DNA of 41,963 bases from the NCBI RefSeq assembly GCF_005774735.1, contig NZ_VBUM01000024.1, positions 1 through 41,963 on the forward strand. The letters are read 5' to 3'. Shown piece by piece: positions 9,369-17,886 of the stretch (positions within the stretch are counted from its first letter, which is position 1; the number at the start of each line of letters is the position of its first letter). The notes beneath the pieces were generated by a model that was not told the DNA's origin, did no database searches, and was given only the letters and a program-made list of their open reading frames with translations. Source of the DNA: Microbacterium sp. 5K110. Its GTDB lineage: Bacteria; Actinomycetota; Actinomycetes; Actinomycetales; Microbacteriaceae. Made by a program: the position numbers and the translations under genes.

Positions 9369-9404
9369 ACGCCGTCGTGGCGCGCGTCGTCTGCCCGCCA
9401 CGGG

Positions 9405-9424
9405 CCCGTTCGCGGACGAACGGG
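9405..9424. terminator. Hairpin between convergent dapF and methyltransferase
   Basis: CCCGTTCG-CGGA-CGAACGGG, a perfect 8-bp stem with a 4-nt loop in the gap between two converging genes. It probably terminates in both directions. It has no clear T tract, as is common in actinobacteria. Confidence 0.65.
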
Positions 9425-9428
9425 GGCG

Positions 9429-10073
9429 TCAGGAGATGACGGCGATGGGTTCGCTCGGCGGGGAGCCGTGACGGCGCACGCGCAGCACGCGGTAGCTGCG
9501 GGCGGTCGCCGCGCGGTGCACCGAGAACCCTGTCGGGAAGGTCGCCGAGAGCCACCGCTGCAGGGAGTCGGAGCCGAGGTTGCGCTGCACGACGAACCAG
9601 CCGTCGGAGCGGTCCTCGAGCCGGGGGATCCACTGCTCGAGCATCCCGTGCAGCTCGTTCTTGCCGACGCGGATGGGCGGGTTGGAGCGGATGGTGCGGA
9701 AGGAGATGTCCGTGGGAACATCTTCGGGCCGCACGGCGTTGATGTTGTCGAGGCCGAGCAGTTGCGCGTTCTGCCTCACGAGGTCGAGTGCGCGTTCGTT
9801 GACGTCGACGGCCCAGACGGTCGCGTGCGGAGCGTCCAGGGCGAGGCTCAGCGTGATCGGACCCCACCCGCTCCCCAGGTCGAGGAAGTTCCCGCCGGAC
9901 GGCGGGGCGGGGGTGTTCGCCAGCAGCACCGATGTCCCGGCATCCAGACGGTCGGGGCTGAAGACTCCACCCGCGGTGACCACCTCGAGCTCACGCCCGG
10001 CGAGGCTCACTCGGAGGCGGCGGAACTGCTCGGGACTCGATGGCGACGCGCTGAAATAGTGCTCGCTGCCCAT
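9429..10073 (-). CDS. RsmC/RlmG-like class I SAM-dependent methyltransferase
   Basis: Probable rRNA guanine-N2 methyltransferase. SAM motif I is FLDLGSGWGP (63-72), an acidic residue ends the next strand at WAVDVNERAL, and the catalytic-type motif is SNPPIRVGK (130-138), the NPP signature of amino-directed methyltransferases such as RsmC (16S m2G1207). The product is 214 residues, a single catalytic domain without the N-terminal pseudodomain of enterobacterial RsmC. The ATG at 10073 was chosen because TACGCT on the minus strand (10085-10080) ends 6 bases upstream; longer in-frame extensions would overlap that promoter. The exact RNA target is not determined. Confidence 0.85.
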   Translation of the reverse strand: MGSEHYFSASPSSPEQFRRLRVSLAGRELEVVTAGGVFSPDRLDAGTSVLLANTPAPPSGGNFLDLGSGWGPITLSLALDAPHATVWAVDVNERALDLVRQNAQLLGLDNINAVRPEDVPTDISFRTIRSNPPIRVGKNELHGMLEQWIPRLEDRSDGWFVVQRNLGSDSLQRWLSATFPTGFSVHRAATARSYRVLRVRRHGSPPSEPIAVIS

Positions 10074-10079
10074 GCCGGA

Positions 10080-10085
10080 AGCGTA
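10080..10085 (-). promoter_or_regulatory. -10 box of the methyltransferase gene, leaderless
   Basis: Minus-strand TACGCT ends 6 bases before the ATG at 10073. Confidence 0.6.
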
Positions 10086-10115
10086 GCGGAACGGAGCCCC
10101 GGACGTGGGGGCGAC

Positions 10116-10121
10116 TAAAGT
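10116..10121 (+). promoter_or_regulatory. -10 box of hflX
   Basis: TAAAGT predicts a transcription start near 10128 and a leader of about 35 nt. That leader carries GAAAGGA at 10151-10157 ahead of the ATG at 10162, so hflX is a gene here with a conventional ribosome-binding site. Confidence 0.5.
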
Positions 10122-10161
10122 GCGAGGATGCCGCGGCATCGACCGCGGACGAAAGGAACAC

Positions 10162-11679
10162 ATGACCGAACAGACCACACCCCCGAGCACCGACGAGTCG
10201 CCGGTGGATCCGGTCGACCGGGTGCTCTCGCGCGCCGAAGCGCACCGAGGGGTCCGGGTCTTCGGTGCGGCGCAGGCCCTCCAGGACGCCGCCACCGCGT
10301 ACGGCGGATCGACCGACGGCGATCAGTGGGATCGCGAGGAACGCGCAGCGCTGCGCCGTGTTCCGGGGCTCTCCACCGAGCTCGAGGACGTCACCGAGGT
10401 CGAGTACCGCCAGTTGCGACTCGAGAACGTCGTGCTCGTCGGCGTGCACCCGCAGGGCGAGCAGGCGGATGCCGAGAACTCGCTGCGCGAGCTGTCTGCG
10501 CTGGCCGAGACCGCCGGCGCCGTCGTGCTCGACGGCGTGCTGCAGCGGCGTCCGCACCCGGACCCGGCGACGTACGTCGGACGGGGCAAGGCGGCGGAGC
10601 TGCGCGACATCGTCGCGGCGGTCGGCGCTGACACCGTGATCGCCGACACCGAGCTGGCCCCCAGTCAGCGGCGCGCGCTGGAGGATGTCGTGAAGGTCAA
10701 GGTCATCGATCGGACGACCGTGATCCTCGATATCTTCAGCCAGCACGCGAAGAGCCGCGAAGGCAAGGCTCAGGTCGAGCTCGCGCAGCTCGAGTACCTG
10801 CTCCCGCGTCTGCGCGGGTGGGGTGACTCGATGTCGCGCCAGGCCGGTGGACAGGTCGGCGCGGGCGGCGCGGGTATGGGGTCGCGCGGTCCGGGTGAGA
10901 CCAAGATCGAGCTCGACCGCCGCCGGATCCGCACGAAGATGGCGCTGCTGCGCAAGCAGCTGCGCGACTTCGCCCCGGCCCGCGAGGCGAAGCGCGCGGA
11001 GCGCAAACGGAACACGATCCCCTCGGTCGCGATCGCGGGGTACACCAACGCCGGGAAGTCGAGTCTGCTCAACCGCCTCACCAGCGCCGGTGTGCTGGTC
11101 GAGAACGCCCTGTTCGCGACCCTGGATGCCACCGTCCGCCGCTCCGAGACGACCGACGGGCGCGTCTACACCTTCACCGACACGGTGGGCTTCGTGCGGA
11201 ACCTGCCGCATCAGCTCGTCGAGGCCTTCCGCTCCACGCTGGAAGAGGTGGGCGACGCCGACGTCATCCTGCACGTCGTCGACGCGTCGCATCCCGATCC
11301 GGCGGCGCAGCTGTCGACGGTGCGCGACGTGATGGGCGACGTGCACGCCGATTTCGGCCACGAGATCGTGGTGTTCAACAAGGCCGACCTCCTCGGCCCC
11401 GATGATCGTCTGGTGCTCCGGGGCCTCGCTCCCGCGGCGCTGTTCGTGTCGTCGCGCACGGGCGAGGGCATCGACGAGCTGCGCGCCGCGATCGAGGAGG
11501 CCCTGCCGCTGCCGGCGGTCGAGGTGCAGGCGGTCGTGCCCTACGACCGCGGCGATCTGGTCTCGGCGGTGCACGAGACCGGCCTCATCCTCGCGCAGGA
11601 GCATCGTGAGCAGGGCACGTTCCTTCACGCGCACGTCGGTGCGCGACTCGCGGCCGAACTCGCGCCGTTCTCCGGCTGA
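10162..11679 (+). CDS. hflX: GTPase HflX
   Basis: Ribosome-associated GTPase that splits stalled or heat-damaged 70S ribosomes. The N-terminal HflX domain includes TYVGRGKAAELRDIV and ELAPSQRRALEDV. The glycine-rich linker GGQVGAGGAGMGSRGPGETK is the family hallmark. The G domain has G1 GYTNAGKSS at about 293, G3 DTVGFVRNLP at about 340 and G4 FNKADLL. The product is 505 residues, with about 60 extra N-terminal residues compared with E. coli HflX. GAAAGGA 4-10 bases upstream supports ATG 10162. An in-frame GTG at 10105 would lie upstream of the predicted -10 box and is rejected. Confidence 0.95.
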   Translation: MTEQTTPPSTDESPVDPVDRVLSRAEAHRGVRVFGAAQALQDAATAYGGSTDGDQWDREERAALRRVPGLSTELEDVTEVEYRQLRLENVVLVGVHPQGEQADAENSLRELSALAETAGAVVLDGVLQRRPHPDPATYVGRGKAAELRDIVAAVGADTVIADTELAPSQRRALEDVVKVKVIDRTTVILDIFSQHAKSREGKAQVELAQLEYLLPRLRGWGDSMSRQAGGQVGAGGAGMGSRGPGETKIELDRRRIRTKMALLRKQLRDFAPAREAKRAERKRNTIPSVAIAGYTNAGKSSLLNRLTSAGVLVENALFATLDATVRRSETTDGRVYTFTDTVGFVRNLPHQLVEAFRSTLEEVGDADVILHVVDASHPDPAAQLSTVRDVMGDVHADFGHEIVVFNKADLLGPDDRLVLRGLAPAALFVSSRTGEGIDELRAAIEEALPLPAVEVQAVVPYDRGDLVSAVHETGLILAQEHREQGTFLHAHVGARLAAELAPFSG

Positions 11680-11684
11680 CACCC

Positions 11685-11734
11685 CCCGCGCAGAAGACCC
11701 CCGCCGACGTCTCGGCGGTGGTCGTCTGCGCGGG
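11685..11734. terminator. Long hairpin between convergent hflX and the S9 peptidase gene
   Basis: The arm starting CCCGCGCAGA and the arm ending TCTGCGCGGG pair over about 23 bp with two mismatches around a CGTC loop. It sits 6 bases after the hflX stop and 22 bases from the end of the opposing gene, so it can serve as a bidirectional terminator. Confidence 0.8.
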
Positions 11735-11755
11735 CGCGATGCCCCGATGAGCGCG

Positions 11756-13642
11756 TCAGTCGAGGGCGAGCGTCGGGATTCCGGGCGTCTCGAAACCGAA
11801 CACCGCGCCGAGGAAGCCCAACTCGCGTTGCAGGGAGTCCACGACGGTCTCGGCCCGACGGAAGCCGTGGCCCTCGCCCTCGTACAGGACGTAGGCGTGC
11901 GCGACGCCGTGTTCGACGAGCGCGTCGCGGATGGCTTCGGCTTGCGAGGGGGGAACGACACGGTCTTCGGTGCCCTGCAGGATCAGCAGCGGAACCCGGA
12001 ACCGCTCGGGATGCGACAGCGGTGATCGCTCGATGTAGACCGCCTCGGCCTCGGGGAGCGCTCCGATGAGGCCGTCGAGGTAGCGCGCCTCGAAGTCGTG
12101 GGTGTCTTCGGCCAGCGCGCGGGCATCCCCGACGCCATAGCGCGAGATGCCGGCCGAGAACACCTCGGTGTTCGTGACGGCGGCCAGCACCGTCCACCCG
12201 CCCGCCGACCCGCCCGCGATCGCGAGGCGCGCGGGGTCGGCGAGACCCGCGTCGGCGAGGGCGGATGCCGCGGCGGCGACGTCGTCGACATCGACGACGC
12301 CCCACTGGCCGCGCAACCGCTCGCGATACGCGCGACCGTAGCCGGTGGACCCGCCGTAGTTGACGTCGAGCACCCCGATGCCGCGGCTGGTGAAGAACGC
12401 GGTCTTCACCGACGGCGATGGGCCCACGTGCGAGGTGGGACCGCCGTGCACGAGGACGACGTAGGGAGGACGCTCGTCGGCGGGGCCGACGTGGTCGGGG
12501 CTGGTCGGGGCGTACGCGAACGCGTGCACCGGACCGTGCGGCCCCTCCGCCGTCAGAGCACGGGCGACCGGCATCCATTCGATCCCCGGGTGGTCGCCGC
12601 CGGTGACGAGCTCGGCGTCTCCCGAGTCGAGGTCGATCACCCACAGGCCGGCGAGGCCCGTCGCGTCGGAGCCGGAGACGAGGGCGCGCGATCCGCGGAC
12701 GTCGTCGATCGAGGCACCCGCGCACACGGGCACGTCGAGGGGGCGCACGCCGCTCGGGGCGATCTCGACGACCTCGTCGGCGCCATCGGTGCGGACCGCC
12801 ACGATGCGGCCGTCCGAAGTCGCCCCGAACCACCGCGTGCCCAGCACCCACACTCCACCCCCGGTGTCGGCGTCGGCCGGGGCCACGGCCTGCGGGTCCT
12901 CGCCGATGCGCAGCCGGAAGAGATTCCAGCGCCCGTCGGGGTCGTCGGTGTACAGCAGCTCGTCGTCGGCCATCCACACCGGCTGGAGGGGCGCGCGACG
13001 CGCACCGCCCGCGAGCTCGCGCACGGTACCCGTCGCGAGGTCGCGGACACGCACGGTCGTGGCATCCCACGGCATGTCGGGGTGATTCCACGCCGTCCAG
13101 GCCAGTCGTCGCCCGTCCGGCGAAAGCGCGGGGTGGACCAGGAAATCGCTGCCCTCGGCGAGGATCTCGGCCTCGGAGCCGTCGAGCGGGATCCGCACGA
13201 TGGCGCGGGCCGGGACCCGGGCCTCGCCGTGGACCTCGCGTACCGCCAGCAGCGAGCCGTGCTGCCAGGACAGTCCGCCGTGCCGTACGCCGGCGGAGGC
13301 CGGGGTCAGGGGTCGTGGCTCGCCGCCGGGAGCGAGCGCGTAGACGCGTTGATCGGTCTTCTCGACGTAGTAGAGCTCGCCGTCGTCGGAGGCCGTCCAG
13401 GCGCCGCCGCCGTACTCGTGCACCGAGGAGCGCGCATTCGCGGGCGCCGGCAGCACGGTCTCGACCGCGCCGTCGGCGCGTCGACGGCGAACGGCGACGC
13501 GGCCGCCTTCGCTCGGAACGGATTCGCCCCACCAGATCTCGTCCCCGACGATCCGCGCCCCGTCGATGCGGGGCGACGACTGCGCGACGCGCTCGGGGGA
13601 GAGGGGAGAGGGCCAGGAACCGTAGGGGAGCGTCGAGGGCAT
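11756..13642 (-). CDS. S9-family prolyl oligopeptidase-like serine peptidase
   Basis: Probable cytoplasmic peptidase: an N-terminal beta-propeller (about residues 1-370) followed by an alpha/beta-hydrolase domain. Catalytic triad as read: Ser479 in GGSAGGW, Asp560 in QGTEDRVVPP and His592 in YEGEGHGFR. VLVHGGPTSHVGPS and GVLDVNYGGSTGYGRAYR match the oxyanion region and substrate loop of acylaminoacyl-peptidase and dipeptidyl-peptidase members. The product is 628 residues with no signal peptide. The ATG at 13642 is preceded by minus-strand TAGGGT ending 7 bases upstream, so I predict a leaderless mRNA. The substrate is unknown. Confidence 0.92.
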   Translation of the reverse strand: MPSTLPYGSWPSPLSPERVAQSSPRIDGARIVGDEIWWGESVPSEGGRVAVRRRRADGAVETVLPAPANARSSVHEYGGGAWTASDDGELYYVEKTDQRVYALAPGGEPRPLTPASAGVRHGGLSWQHGSLLAVREVHGEARVPARAIVRIPLDGSEAEILAEGSDFLVHPALSPDGRRLAWTAWNHPDMPWDATTVRVRDLATGTVRELAGGARRAPLQPVWMADDELLYTDDPDGRWNLFRLRIGEDPQAVAPADADTGGGVWVLGTRWFGATSDGRIVAVRTDGADEVVEIAPSGVRPLDVPVCAGASIDDVRGSRALVSGSDATGLAGLWVIDLDSGDAELVTGGDHPGIEWMPVARALTAEGPHGPVHAFAYAPTSPDHVGPADERPPYVVLVHGGPTSHVGPSPSVKTAFFTSRGIGVLDVNYGGSTGYGRAYRERLRGQWGVVDVDDVAAAASALADAGLADPARLAIAGGSAGGWTVLAAVTNTEVFSAGISRYGVGDARALAEDTHDFEARYLDGLIGALPEAEAVYIERSPLSHPERFRVPLLILQGTEDRVVPPSQAEAIRDALVEHGVAHAYVLYEGEGHGFRRAETVVDSLQRELGFLGAVFGFETPGIPTLALD

Positions 13643-13649
13643 GGCATCC

Positions 13650-13655
13650 ACCCTA
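13650..13655 (-). promoter_or_regulatory. -10 box of the S9 peptidase gene, leaderless
   Basis: Minus-strand TAGGGT ends 7 bases before the ATG at 13642. Confidence 0.6.
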
Positions 13656-13692
13656 CGGACGGGGGCGGACACGGTCGCGCGGCGGCACGGGC

Positions 13693-14712
13693 TCAGCCCC
13701 CGACGGGTTGCCGCACGATGCCGAGGCCGGCGGCCCAGTCTCGGACGATCTGCCGCTGGCTGTCGTCGCAGGTGTAGCCGTAGCCGACGCTCACCTCCCA
13801 GTACGAGAACTCGTCGATGGGGACCTCGTGCTCCAGCGACCACCCGTCGAGGAAGGTGAGCGCGTAGCAGTCCGCCATCGTCTCGACATCACCGGCGAAC
13901 GCGGGGAGGGCGCTCTGGGTGGCTTCGGGGTTCGTGAACTGCAGGACGTGGGCGAACTCGTGGTACGCGATGCCGGTGCGGATCCAGTCCGTCATCGTCT
14001 CGTCCGTCCGCGTCGCGCCGTTGACGCGCACGGTGAAGGGGTCGGTGCTCGAGACGCACGCCAGGGCGTCGGCGCCGCACGGCGTGCCCCCCTCGTCGAC
14101 GGCCATCGACACCCAGCCGCGACCGAGCGAGTCGAGGGTCGACTCCCAGGGCGTTCCGGACGCGTTGGCCGCGCCCTGGACACGCGCCGCGTCGGCGCGC
14201 GATGCCAGATCGGTCGCGAATGCCTCGACCTCGGCCACGTCCCTGCTCAGGGCGTCGGCGTTGCTCCGATGGATCCACGCGTGGTCTGCGAACTCCTCGA
14301 CGCGAGCCCAGGGGACGAGCGTCGCGAAGGGAAGCCCGACAAGCGGCTCGACCGTCTCGTACAGGCCGGCCATGGCCGCACCGAACTGCTCCTTGCGGTC
14401 GATCAGCTCGCGTTGCTCCTCGATCTGTCGCTGCTGGTCGGTGATCTGCTGTCGCTGGTCGGTGATCTGCGAACGTGCGCCGTCGAGCTGCATCGCCAGC
14501 CACAGGATGCCGAGCCCAGCGGCGACGGCGACGAGCGCGAGCAGGCACGAGAGCACGACGATGCCCGTACGGGGCCGGCGCCCGGTCGGAGGGAGGGGCG
14601 GTGGGGACGCGGAGGCGATGTCGGGGAGGACCTCGACGGAGTGCTCGGGCGACGGCTGTCCGGTGGGGGAGGTGGAGGTCACGACGCTCGCTCTCTCGAT
14701 GTGTCCTGTCAT
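13693..14712 (-). CDS. Membrane-anchored putative zinc metallopeptidase (HExxH)
   Basis: I do not recognise a named family. Order of parts in 339 residues: a Pro/Ser-rich cytosolic segment (1-49), one membrane helix (50-73), a coiled coil of repeated ITDQRQQ / ITDQQRQI units (80-110), and a large probably extracytoplasmic domain. That domain holds YHEFAHVLQF (HEFAH at 251-255) and, 22 residues further on, VETMADCYAL (Glu277, Asp281). This HExxH plus ExxxD pairing resembles gluzincins such as the YpfJ neutral zinc peptidases, where ELQADC plays this part. Cysteines at 212, 219, 282 and 315 could form disulfides. The start is the least certain part: ATG 14712 lacks a clear ribosome-binding site. 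It lies downstream of lexA, beyond the lexA hairpin, so it probably has its own promoter. Confidence 0.75.
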   Translation of the reverse strand: MTGHIERASVVTSTSPTGQPSPEHSVEVLPDIASASPPPLPPTGRRPRTGIVVLSCLLALVAVAAGLGILWLAMQLDGARSQITDQRQQITDQQRQIEEQRELIDRKEQFGAAMAGLYETVEPLVGLPFATLVPWARVEEFADHAWIHRSNADALSRDVAEVEAFATDLASRADAARVQGAANASGTPWESTLDSLGRGWVSMAVDEGGTPCGADALACVSSTDPFTVRVNGATRTDETMTDWIRTGIAYHEFAHVLQFTNPEATQSALPAFAGDVETMADCYALTFLDGWSLEHEVPIDEFSYWEVSVGYGYTCDDSQRQIVRDWAAGLGIVRQPVGG

Positions 14713-14804
14713 GGTAGGGGCCCCGGTGCTCCGGCTGCGGCGCCTGTGCATAACCGGCGGTGGGCGCGTGCGCGGCGACCCGTCGGCGGGGTCGACGAAC
14801 GACG

Positions 14805-14839
14805 AAGGCCGGATGCCACTTCGCGTGGCATCCGGCCTT
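14805..14839 (-). terminator. lexA terminator hairpin
   Basis: AAGGCCGGATGCCAC and GTGGCATCCGGCCTT form a perfect 15-bp stem around a 5-nt loop, 20 bases after the lexA stop. Both arms contain the heptamer GGATGCC/GGCATCC that is over-represented across the window. Confidence 0.85.
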
Positions 14840-14858
14840 CCGGTATCGGTCGGCGGCG

Positions 14859-15548
14859 TCAGACCGTCCGCAGCACCGCGACGACGCGCCCGAGCACGAC
14901 GGCCTCGTCGCCGAGAATCGGCTCGAAGGCGGAGTTGCGGGGGAGGAGCCACGTGTGGCCGTCGCGGCGGCGGAACGTCTTCACCGTGGCCTCGCCGTCG
15001 AGCATCGCGGCGACGATCTCACCGTTCTCGGCCGTGGCTTGCGTGCGGACGACGACCCAGTCGCCGTCGCAGATGGCCGCGTCGATCATGGAATCGCCCG
15101 AGACCTTGAGCATGAACAGCTCGCCCTTGCCGACGAGCTGACGGGGGAGGGGGAAGATCTCCTCGACCTGCTGATCGGCGGTGATGGGGACGCCCGCGGC
15201 GATGCGGCCGACCAGGGGGACGAGGGCGGCGTCGCCCACGGCGGGTGCGGTGTCGGCGGGGTTCTCTGCGGCGGTGCCGGGCAGGTCGATCAGCACCTCC
15301 ATCGCGCGGGTCTTTCCGGGGTCGCGGCGCAGGTATCCGCTCAGCTCCAGCTGGTTGAGCTGATGCGTGACGCTCGAGAGCGACTTCAGCCCCACGGCGT
15401 CGCCGATCTCGCGCATGCTCGGCGGATACCCGTGCCGCGCGATCGAGCGCTGGATGACTTCGAGGATCGCCAGCTGCTTGTCGCTGAGGCTCTTCCGTCG
15501 CCGCGTCTGCGGTCTTTCGCGGCCGCCCGCGGTCGTCGCGTCGGTCAT
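14859..15548 (-). CDS. lexA: SOS repressor LexA
   Basis: Represses DNA-damage genes and cleaves itself when bound to RecA filaments. The 229-residue product has a winged-helix DNA-binding domain ([20 protein letters not shown], then [20 protein letters not shown]), the cleavage site Ala118-Gly119 in GRIAAGVP, and the catalytic dyad Ser153 (VSGDSMIDA) and Lys190 (ATVKTF). ATG 15548 follows GAGGGGAG at a good distance; the open frame further upstream runs into the promoter region. Two LexA-like boxes between this gene and the divergent LysM gene indicate autoregulation. A strong hairpin follows the stop. Confidence 0.98.
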   Translation of the reverse strand: MTDATTAGGRERPQTRRRKSLSDKQLAILEVIQRSIARHGYPPSMREIGDAVGLKSLSSVTHQLNQLELSGYLRRDPGKTRAMEVLIDLPGTAAENPADTAPAVGDAALVPLVGRIAAGVPITADQQVEEIFPLPRQLVGKGELFMLKVSGDSMIDAAICDGDWVVVRTQATAENGEIVAAMLDGEATVKTFRRRDGHTWLLPRNSAFEPILGDEAVVLGRVVAVLRTV

Positions 15549-15721
15549 GTGTGCTCCCCTCGCACCGCGCTGTCGAAGCGGCGGAAATTCGAATGTCGGA
15601 GGTCCGTGGTGGGGTCTCCTCGTCGAAACCGTATCCGGTGGACGACCCGATCGATGCGGAGCGCTCCGCGTGTCGCGTTCGATCGGTCTCCGATAGCCCT
15701 GGTCTTGACAGTCCCGCAGTA

Positions 15722-15749
15722 TCGAATATAGATTCGGAATACAGATTCG
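15722..15749. promoter_or_regulatory. Two adjacent LexA-like boxes between lexA and the LysM gene
   Basis: Box 1 is TCGAAT-ATAG-ATTCGG (15722-15737). Box 2 has the core GAAT-ACAG-ATTC (15737-15748). Their cores start 13 bases apart. Both resemble TCGAAC-N4-GTTCGA but are imperfect; box 1 is the better. The location between two divergent genes, one of them lexA, supports shared SOS control. Confidence 0.7.
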
Positions 15750-15808
15750 CACAGCCACCCTCCCGGCCGAGGGTGGCGTGCGAATCTCTCCCCACCGAGG
15801 AGCACATC

Positions 15809-16156
15809 ATGAGCAGCATCGCCATCACCCCCACGACCCGCCTGCGGTTGACCGCGCGCGGACGTCGTGTGTTCGCTTTCCTCGCCGCTCTGCCGGTCGT
15901 TGTCGCGCTATCCGTCGCCGTCGTCGGCGGCGGAGCCGCGCTCGCGTCGAACGACAGCGGTGCCTCGGCGGGGGCGTTCGCTGAGATCACGGTCATGAGC
16001 GGCGAAACCCTCTGGTCGATCGCCGAAGACGTCGCTCCGGGTGCCGACCCCCGCGACGTGGTGGCAGAGATCACGCGGTTGAACGCTCTCGAAGACGCAT
16101 CGGTCGCGGCCGGCCAGCGCATCGCGATCCCGGCCGCCTACGTCGCCGGGAGGTGA
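15809..16156 (+). CDS. LysM-domain membrane protein, candidate SOS cell-division suppressor
   Basis: 115 residues: a short basic N-terminus, one hydrophobic helix (about 20-47), then a LysM domain (58-110, EITVMSGETLWSIAEDVAPG to GQRIAIPAAYV) that would bind peptidoglycan outside the membrane. Size, layout and position opposite lexA match B. subtilis YneA, C. glutamicum DivS and M. tuberculosis Rv2719c, which delay division after DNA damage. GAGGAG at 15797-15802 supports ATG 15809. The two boxes at 15722-15749 supply the expected LexA control. The function is inferred from layout and context; LysM sequence alone does not prove it. Confidence 0.85.
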   Translation: MSSIAITPTTRLRLTARGRRVFAFLAALPVVVALSVAVVGGGAALASNDSGASAGAFAEITVMSGETLWSIAEDVAPGADPRDVVAEITRLNALEDASVAAGQRIAIPAAYVAGR

Positions 16157-16176
16157 GCCCCGGCGTCGTCGCCGCC

Positions 16177-16182
16177 TACGAT
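16177..16182 (+). promoter_or_regulatory. -10 box of hisC, leaderless
   Basis: TACGAT ends 7 bases before the GTG at 16190 and overlaps the ATG at 16181, which argues for the GTG as the true start. Confidence 0.6.
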
Positions 16183-16189
16183 GGGTGAG

Positions 16190-17275
16190 GTGACCGTGCG
16201 CCTCGATGACCTGCCTCTTCGCGACGACTTGCGGGGCATGACCCCGTACGGAGCCCCGCAAGCCGCACTCCCTGTCGCCCTCAACGTGAACGAGAACACG
16301 CATCCCGTTCCCTCCGAGGTCGCCGACGACATTCTGGATGCCATCGCCCGCGCACTGCGCGACGTCAACCGCTATCCCGACCGTGAGTTCACCGGTCTCC
16401 GCGAGGCGTTCGCCGACTACCTGGGGCACGGGCTCGTCCGCGAGCAGATCTGGGCGGCCAACGGGTCGAACGAGGTCCTGCAGCACATCCTCCAGGCCTT
16501 CGGTGGTCCAGGGCGTCGGGCCATGGGTTTCGCTCCCACCTACTCGATGTATCCGATCCTGACGCGGGCGACCGGTGCCGAATGGATCGCGGGGGAGCGC
16601 GAGCACGACTTCACGCTCAGCCCGGCCTCCGCCGCCGAGCAGGTCGTGCGCGAGAACCCCGACGTCGTCTTCCTGTGTGCGCCGAACAACCCGACGGGCA
16701 CGCCCCTCGGTCTCGACGTGATCGAGGCGGTCTACGCCGTGACCGACGGCATCGTCATCGTCGACGAGGCGTACCAGGAGTTCGCCCCGCACGACCAGCC
16801 CTCCGCGGTGACGCTCCTCCCCGGACGCCCGCGCCTGGTGGTGTCCCGCACGATGAGTAAGGCGTTCGCATTCGCCGGCGCGCGGGTGGGATATCTCGCC
16901 GCCGACCCGGCGGTCATCGACGCCTTGCGTCTGGTCCGCCTGCCGTACCACCTCAGCGCGCTGACGCAGGCGGCGGCGACGGCCGCGCTCGGGCACGCGG
17001 ACACGATGCTGTCGATGGTCGACGAGATCGTCGCTCAGCGCGACCGGATCTCGGCCACGGTGGCGGCACTGGGCTACACGGCACACGAGTCGTGGACGAA
17101 CTTCGTGCTCTTCGGCGCGGTCGACGACCCCGCGGCCACGTGGAAAGCGCTGTACGACCGCGGGGTGCTCATCCGCGACGTGGGCATCGCTCACCACTTG
17201 CGCGTCACGGCGGGTACCGCCGACGAGACGACCGCGTTCCTGGATGCACTGGCCTCGGTAGGATCGCGAGCATGA
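16190..17275 (+). CDS. hisC: Histidinol-phosphate aminotransferase
   Basis: PLP enzyme that transaminates imidazole-acetol phosphate to histidinol phosphate in histidine synthesis. In 361 residues from GTG 16190: [11 protein letters not shown] (substrate end), [14 protein letters not shown] (phosphate cup), [17 protein letters not shown] (Asp on the pyridine nitrogen), and the Schiff-base Lys224 in [17 protein letters not shown]. The GTG start follows the -10 box; an in-frame ATG at 16181 would add three residues but lies within that box. hisD is not in the window. The hisB start overlaps the stop (ATGA), and a second -10-like box inside the end of hisC may add transcription for hisB. Confidence 0.93.
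   Translation: MTVRLDDLPLRDDLRGMTPYGAPQAALPVALNVNENTHPVPSEVADDILDAIARALRDVNRYPDREFTGLREAFADYLGHGLVREQIWAANGSNEVLQHILQAFGGPGRRAMGFAPTYSMYPILTRATGAEWIAGEREHDFTLSPASAAEQVVRENPDVVFLCAPNNPTGTPLGLDVIEAVYAVTDGIVIVDEAYQEFAPHDQPSAVTLLPGRPRLVVSRTMSKAFAFAGARVGYLAADPAVIDALRLVRLPYHLSALTQAAATAALGHADTMLSMVDEIVAQRDRISATVAALGYTAHESWTNFVLFGAVDDPAATWKALYDRGVLIRDVGIAHHLRVTAGTADETTAFLDALASVGSRA
17259..17264 (+). promoter_or_regulatory. Possible internal -10 box for hisB
   Basis: TAGGAT inside the last codons of hisC ends 7 bases before the hisB ATG at 17272, the same spacing as the leaderless promoters nearby. Confidence 0.4.
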
Positions 17276-17886
17276 CCGGCCCCGCCACGCCCCGCACCGC
17301 ATCGATCGTCCGCGAGACGAGCGAGTCGCGCGTCGAGCTGTCCCTCGACCTCGATGGGACCGGCGCGAGCGAGATCTCCACGAGCGTGCCGTTCTTCGAT
17401 CACATGCTCACGGCGTTCGCGAAGCACTCGCTGACCGACCTGCGCGTCACCTCCGTAGGCGACACGCACATCGACGCGCACCACACCGTCGAGGACACCT
17501 CGATCGTGCTCGGTCAGGCGATCCGCCAGGCGCTCGGTGACAAGTCCGGCATCGCCCGGTACGGCGATGCCCTCGTTCCGCTGGACGAAGCGCTCGCGCA
17601 GGCCGTCGTCGACATCAGCGGACGTCCGTATCTCGTGCACACCGGAGAGCCCGCGGGCTTCGAGCACCACTTGATCGGCGGGCACTTCACCGGCTCGCTC
17701 GTGCGCCACTCGTTCGAGGCCATCTCGATCCACGCGGGACTGACGGTGCACGTACGCGTCCTGGGCGGGCGCGACCCGCACCACATCGCCGAGGCCGAGT
17801 ACAAGGCCCTCGCCCGTGCGTTCCGCCAGGCCAAGGCCCTGGATCCCTTCGTCGACGGCATCCCGAGCACCAAGGGCGCCCTGTGA
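17272..17886 (+). CDS. hisB: Imidazoleglycerol-phosphate dehydratase
   Basis: Dehydrates imidazole glycerol phosphate to imidazole acetol phosphate, using two manganese ions. The 204-residue monofunctional product lacks the HisB phosphatase domain of enterobacteria. Metal-binding histidine motifs are [31 protein letters not shown] and [17 protein letters not shown], with PFFDHML near the N-terminus. The ATG overlaps the hisC stop and the stop overlaps the hisH GTG, so the three genes are translationally coupled. Confidence 0.97.
   Translation: MTGPATPRTASIVRETSESRVELSLDLDGTGASEISTSVPFFDHMLTAFAKHSLTDLRVTSVGDTHIDAHHTVEDTSIVLGQAIRQALGDKSGIARYGDALVPLDEALAQAVVDISGRPYLVHTGEPAGFEHHLIGGHFTGSLVRHSFEAISIHAGLTVHVRVLGGRDPHHIAEAEYKALARAFRQAKALDPFVDGIPSTKGAL

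Noticed and set aside
5722..9401. Very long minus-strand frames opposite miaB, miaA and dapF (613 and 780 codons)
   Set aside because: They mirror third-position GC of the plus-strand genes and resemble no protein; the plus-strand enzymes have all catalytic motifs.
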